Shown piece by piece: positions 61,249-64,000 of a stretch of DNA of 64,000 nt. The notes beneath the pieces were generated by a model that was not told the origin of the DNA, ran no database searches, and saw only the letters and a program-made list of their open reading frames with translations. The position numbers were made by a program, and so were the translations under genes. Source of the DNA: Streptomyces xanthophaeus (lineage in GTDB: Bacteria; Actinomycetota; Actinomycetes; Streptomycetales; Streptomycetaceae); contig NZ_CP076543.1 in the NCBI RefSeq assembly GCF_030440515.1, positions 5,218,501-5,282,500 on the forward strand, given 5' to 3'. The stretch's first letter is position 1; each line of letters opens with the position of its first letter.

Positions 61249-63507
61249 ATGGCAGCAGCAGAAGGGGCGCCGCGGGCGGTGCAACTGGCGGTGGTCGACG
61301 GCGTGCTCGAACGCATCACGTACGCCAACGAGGAGAGCGGGTACACGGTCGCCCGCGTGGACACCGGCCGCGGCAGCGGCGATCTGCTGACGGTGGTCGG
61401 CTCGCTGCTGGGCGCCCAGCCCGGCGAGTCCCTGCGCATGGAGGGCCGCTGGGGCTCCCACCCGCAGTACGGCAAGCAGTTCACCGTGGAGAACTACCGG
61501 ACCGTGCTCCCGGCGACCATCCAGGGCATCCGCCGCTACCTCGGCTCCGGCCTGATCAAGGGCATCGGCCCGAAGATCGCCGAGCGGATCGTGGAGCACT
61601 TCGGCACCGACACCCTCGACGTCATCGAGGGCGAGCCGAAGCGGCTGATCGAGGTACCCGGGCTCGGCCCCAAGCGGACGAAGCTGATCGGCGCGGCCTG
61701 GGAGGAGCAGAAGGCCATCAAGGAGGTCATGGTCTTCCTCCAGGGCGTCGGCGTCTCCACCTCCATCGCCGTGCGCATCTACAAGAAGTACGCCGACGCC
61801 TCCATCTCCGTGGTGAAGAACCAGCCCTACCGGCTCGCCGCCGACGTGTGGGGCATCGGCTTCCTCACCGCCGACCGCATCGCCCAGGCCGTCGGCATCC
61901 CCCACGACAGCCCCGAACGGGTCAAGGCCGGCCTCCAGTACGCCCTGTCCCAGTCCACCGACCAGGGGCACTGCTTCCTGCCCGAGGACCGGCTCATCGC
62001 CGACGGGGTCAAGCTGCTCCAGGTGGACACCGGGCTGGTGATCGACTGCCTGGCCGAGCTCGCCGCCGACCCGGAAGGGGTCGTACGGGAGCCCGTACCG
62101 GATCCGCAGGGCGGGCCGGACCCGCTGACCGCCGTGTACCTGGTGCCCTTCCACCGGGCCGAGCTGTCCCTGGTGGGGCAGGTACGCCGGCTGCTGCACG
62201 CCGAGGACGACCGGATGCCGGGCTTCCAGGACGTGGACTGGGAGAAGGCCCTGGGCTGGCTCGCCGGGCGGACGGGGGCCACGCTGGCCCCCGAGCAGCG
62301 GGACGCCGTGAAGCTGGCGCTGACCCGCCGGGTCGCCGTCCTCACGGGCGGGCCCGGCTGCGGGAAGTCCTTCACCGTGCGCTCGATCGTCGAGCTGGCC
62401 CGGGCGAAGAAGGCCAAGGTGGTGCTGGCCGCGCCCACCGGCCGGGCGGCCAAGCGGCTGGCCGAGCTCACCGGGGCCGAAGCCTCCACGGTGCACCGGC
62501 TGCTGGAGCTCAAACCGGGCGGGGATGCGGCGTACGACAGGGAGCGGCCGCTGGACGCGGACCTGGTCGTCGTCGACGAGGCCTCGATGCTGGACCTGCT
62601 GCTGGCCAACAAGCTGGTCAAGGCCGTGGCGCCGGGGGCGCACCTGCTGCTGGTCGGCGATGTGGACCAGCTGCCGTCGGTCGGCGCCGGTGAGGTGCTG
62701 CGGGACCTGCTCGCCGAGGGCGGACCGGTGCCCGCGGTGCGCCTGACCCGGATCTTCCGGCAGGCCCAGCAGTCCGGTGTGGTCACCAACGCCCACCGGA
62801 TCAACACCGGGTTGCCGCCGATCACGGACGGGCTGCCGGACTTCTTCCTCTTCCCGGAGGAGGACACCGAGGCGGCCGGGGTGCTGGCCGTGGACGTGGC
62901 GGCCCGCAGGATTCCGGCCAGGTTCGGGCTCGACCCGCGGCGGGACGTCCAGGTGCTCGCACCGATGCACCGCGGCCCGGCCGGCGCCGGAAACCTCAAC
63001 GGACTGCTGCAGCAGGCGATGACACCGGCGCGGCCGGACCTGCCGGAGAAGAGGTTCGGCGGCCGGGTCTTCCGGGTCGGCGACAAGGTGACCCAGATCC
63101 GGAACAACTACGAGAAGGGCGCCAACGGTGTCTTCAACGGCACGGTCGGCGTGGTCACCGGCCTGGACGTGGACGAACAGCGCCTGACCGTGCGGACGGA
63201 GGAGGATGAGGAGATCGTGTACGAATTCGGTGAGCTCGACGAGCTGGCCCACGCGTACGCCGTCACCATTCACCGTTCACAGGGGAGTGAATATCCGGCG
63301 GTGGTGATCCCCGTCACCACCGGAGCCTGGATGATGCTCCAGCGCAACTTGCTCTACACGGCGGTGACCAGGGCGAAGAAACTGGTCGTCCTCGTCGGGT
63401 CCCGCAAGGCCCTCGGCCAGGCGGTGCGTACCGTTTCCGCAGGCAGGAGGTACACGGCGGTCGCTGCCAGGCTGTCCGGCCGGATACCGGTGGGAAACAT
63501 CACCTAG
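61249..63507 (+). CDS. RecD2-like ATP-dependent DNA helicase
   Basis: Protein of 752 aa. The N-terminal part has helix-hairpin-helix-like segments ([34 protein letters not shown]), as in RecD2 proteins that work without RecBC. The helicase core (superfamily 1B) has Walker [12 protein letters not shown] near residue 368, [25 protein letters not shown] (motif II), [13 protein letters not shown] (motif III), then [10 protein letters not shown] and [19 protein letters not shown] (motif V) and [16 protein letters not shown] (motif VI). It unwinds DNA 5'-3', probably in repair. Confidence 0.93.
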   Translation: MAAAEGAPRAVQLAVVDGVLERITYANEESGYTVARVDTGRGSGDLLTVVGSLLGAQPGESLRMEGRWGSHPQYGKQFTVENYRTVLPATIQGIRRYLGSGLIKGIGPKIAERIVEHFGTDTLDVIEGEPKRLIEVPGLGPKRTKLIGAAWEEQKAIKEVMVFLQGVGVSTSIAVRIYKKYADASISVVKNQPYRLAADVWGIGFLTADRIAQAVGIPHDSPERVKAGLQYALSQSTDQGHCFLPEDRLIADGVKLLQVDTGLVIDCLAELAADPEGVVREPVPDPQGGPDPLTAVYLVPFHRAELSLVGQVRRLLHAEDDRMPGFQDVDWEKALGWLAGRTGATLAPEQRDAVKLALTRRVAVLTGGPGCGKSFTVRSIVELARAKKAKVVLAAPTGRAAKRLAELTGAEASTVHRLLELKPGGDAAYDRERPLDADLVVVDEASMLDLLLANKLVKAVAPGAHLLLVGDVDQLPSVGAGEVLRDLLAEGGPVPAVRLTRIFRQAQQSGVVTNAHRINTGLPPITDGLPDFFLFPEEDTEAAGVLAVDVAARRIPARFGLDPRRDVQVLAPMHRGPAGAGNLNGLLQQAMTPARPDLPEKRFGGRVFRVGDKVTQIRNNYEKGANGVFNGTVGVVTGLDVDEQRLTVRTEEDEEIVYEFGELDELAHAYAVTIHRSQGSEYPAVVIPVTTGAWMMLQRNLLYTAVTRAKKLVVLVGSRKALGQAVRTVSAGRRYTAVAARLSGRIPVGNIT

Positions 63508-63689
63508 ATGATCGATCATTTGGGGTTCCGGCAACCGGCGCGGGGGGGCAGGATGAGCAGGTTGGCGGCACTCAGTGCCGTCAAAAGCACCAAAGGCCGA
63601 CCCCGAGTGCACTCTCCTGCGCCAAATGGGGGAAGGTAGAGGCAGTCAGGGCACCTCGAAGAAGAGGCACTACGTCGGTGAGGGATGAC

Positions 63690-64000
63690 GTGAGCGACAA
63701 CTCTGTAGTACTCCGGTACGCGGACGGTGAATACACCTACCCGGTGGTCGAAAGCACCGTCGGTGACCAGGGCTTCGACATCTCGAAGCTGCGGGCCCAG
63801 ACCGGGCTCGTCACCTTGGACAGTGGCTACGGCAACACCGCGGCCTACAAGTCCGCGATCACCTACCTCGACGGTGAGCAGGGCATCCTGCGTTACCGCG
63901 GCTACCCGATCGAGCAGCTCGCCGAGCGTTCGACCTTCATCGAGGTCGCGTACCTGCTGATCAACGGCGAGCTGCCGACCGTCGACCAGCTCGCGTCGTT
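63690..64000 (+). CDS. gltA: Citrate synthase, 5' part
   Basis: GTG 63690 preceded by GAGGG; an in-frame GTG four codons upstream (63678) is less likely. The visible 103 residues ([21 protein letters not shown] ... [25 protein letters not shown] ... [36 protein letters not shown]) match the N-terminal small/large-domain start of type II citrate synthases. The enzyme condenses acetyl-CoA and oxaloacetate in the TCA cycle. The catalytic His and Asp residues lie beyond the window. Confidence 0.95.
   Translation, partial: MSDNSVVLRYADGEYTYPVVESTVGDQGFDISKLRAQTGLVTLDSGYGNTAAYKSAITYLDGEQGILRYRGYPIEQLAERSTFIEVAYLLINGELPTVDQLAS

Overview
The window is high-GC (about 70% or more by eye) actinobacterial chromosome with GC-rich third codon positions, frequent GTG starts and very few TTA codons. 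Gene content and order point to Streptomyces: adpA beside orn, a desABCD desferrioxamine operon with iron boxes, a cebR/cebEFG/bglC cellobiose locus with the classic CebR palindrome, and a DasR-type element beside a GH20 hexosaminidase. It reads as core chromosome. I see no integrase, transposase, prophage, CRISPR array or large biosynthetic cluster. About 59 protein genes and one tRNA-His are supported; the first gene (spermidine-synthase-like) and the last (citrate synthase) are cut by the window edges.

Layout. 1-9.4 kb: a truncated spermidine-synthase-like gene; a LysR regulator carrying the only TTA codon I found in the window, divergent from a small secreted protein; an OmpR-type two-component pair beside an anchored Ser/Pro-rich protein; a tiny membrane protein plus a DsbB-like protein; an F420/NADP-type oxidoreductase; a DUF1963-like protein; and a TetR/NmrA divergon. 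9.4-15.1 kb: cellobiose utilisation (bglC, cebG, cebF, cebE, divergent cebR). 15.2-19.7 kb: tRNA-His, orn, adpA (without the usual TTA codon), a small membrane protein, a universal stress protein and a YaaH-type membrane protein. 19.8-23.7 kb: amino-sugar genes (glmS, a conserved hypothetical, a GH20 lipoprotein) with a dre-like site and a perfect 28-bp palindrome. 23.7-31.8 kb: a lipoprotein, then iron acquisition (desD, desC, desB, desA, desF, desE) with two iron boxes.

32-43.3 kb: a leucine/branched-acyl degradation operon (acyl-CoA dehydrogenase, HMG-CoA lyase, biotin-dependent carboxylase alpha and beta) opposite a TetR gene with two matching operators, then a phosphatase-like hypothetical, a DUF4253 protein, a TesB thioesterase and a second acyl-CoA dehydrogenase. 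43.6-48.8 kb: a hypothetical, a PucR regulator, and the divergent agmatinase-family/TPP-enzyme operon. 48.8-55.9 kb: a small membrane protein, a giant fused ABC exporter with one degenerate ATP site, a four-EF-hand protein, a small secreted protein and a secreted S37 peptidase. 55.9-64 kb: an exported GH3 N-acetylhexosaminidase, a LysR/EamA divergon, a GNAT acetyltransferase, a DUF937 protein, a RecD2-like helicase preceded by an orphan terminator and a DnaA-box-like site, and the start of citrate synthase.

The genes combine saprophytic carbon uptake (cellobiose, chitin-derived amino sugars, secreted hydrolases), siderophore-mediated iron supply, branched-chain amino-acid catabolism and the developmental regulator AdpA. 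I did not find a convincing wholly new multi-gene system. The best leads are regulatory: an AdpA gene freed from bldA control, a TTA-bearing LysR gene, the palindrome/dre pair, the paired TetR operators, and a candidate small RNA before recD2.
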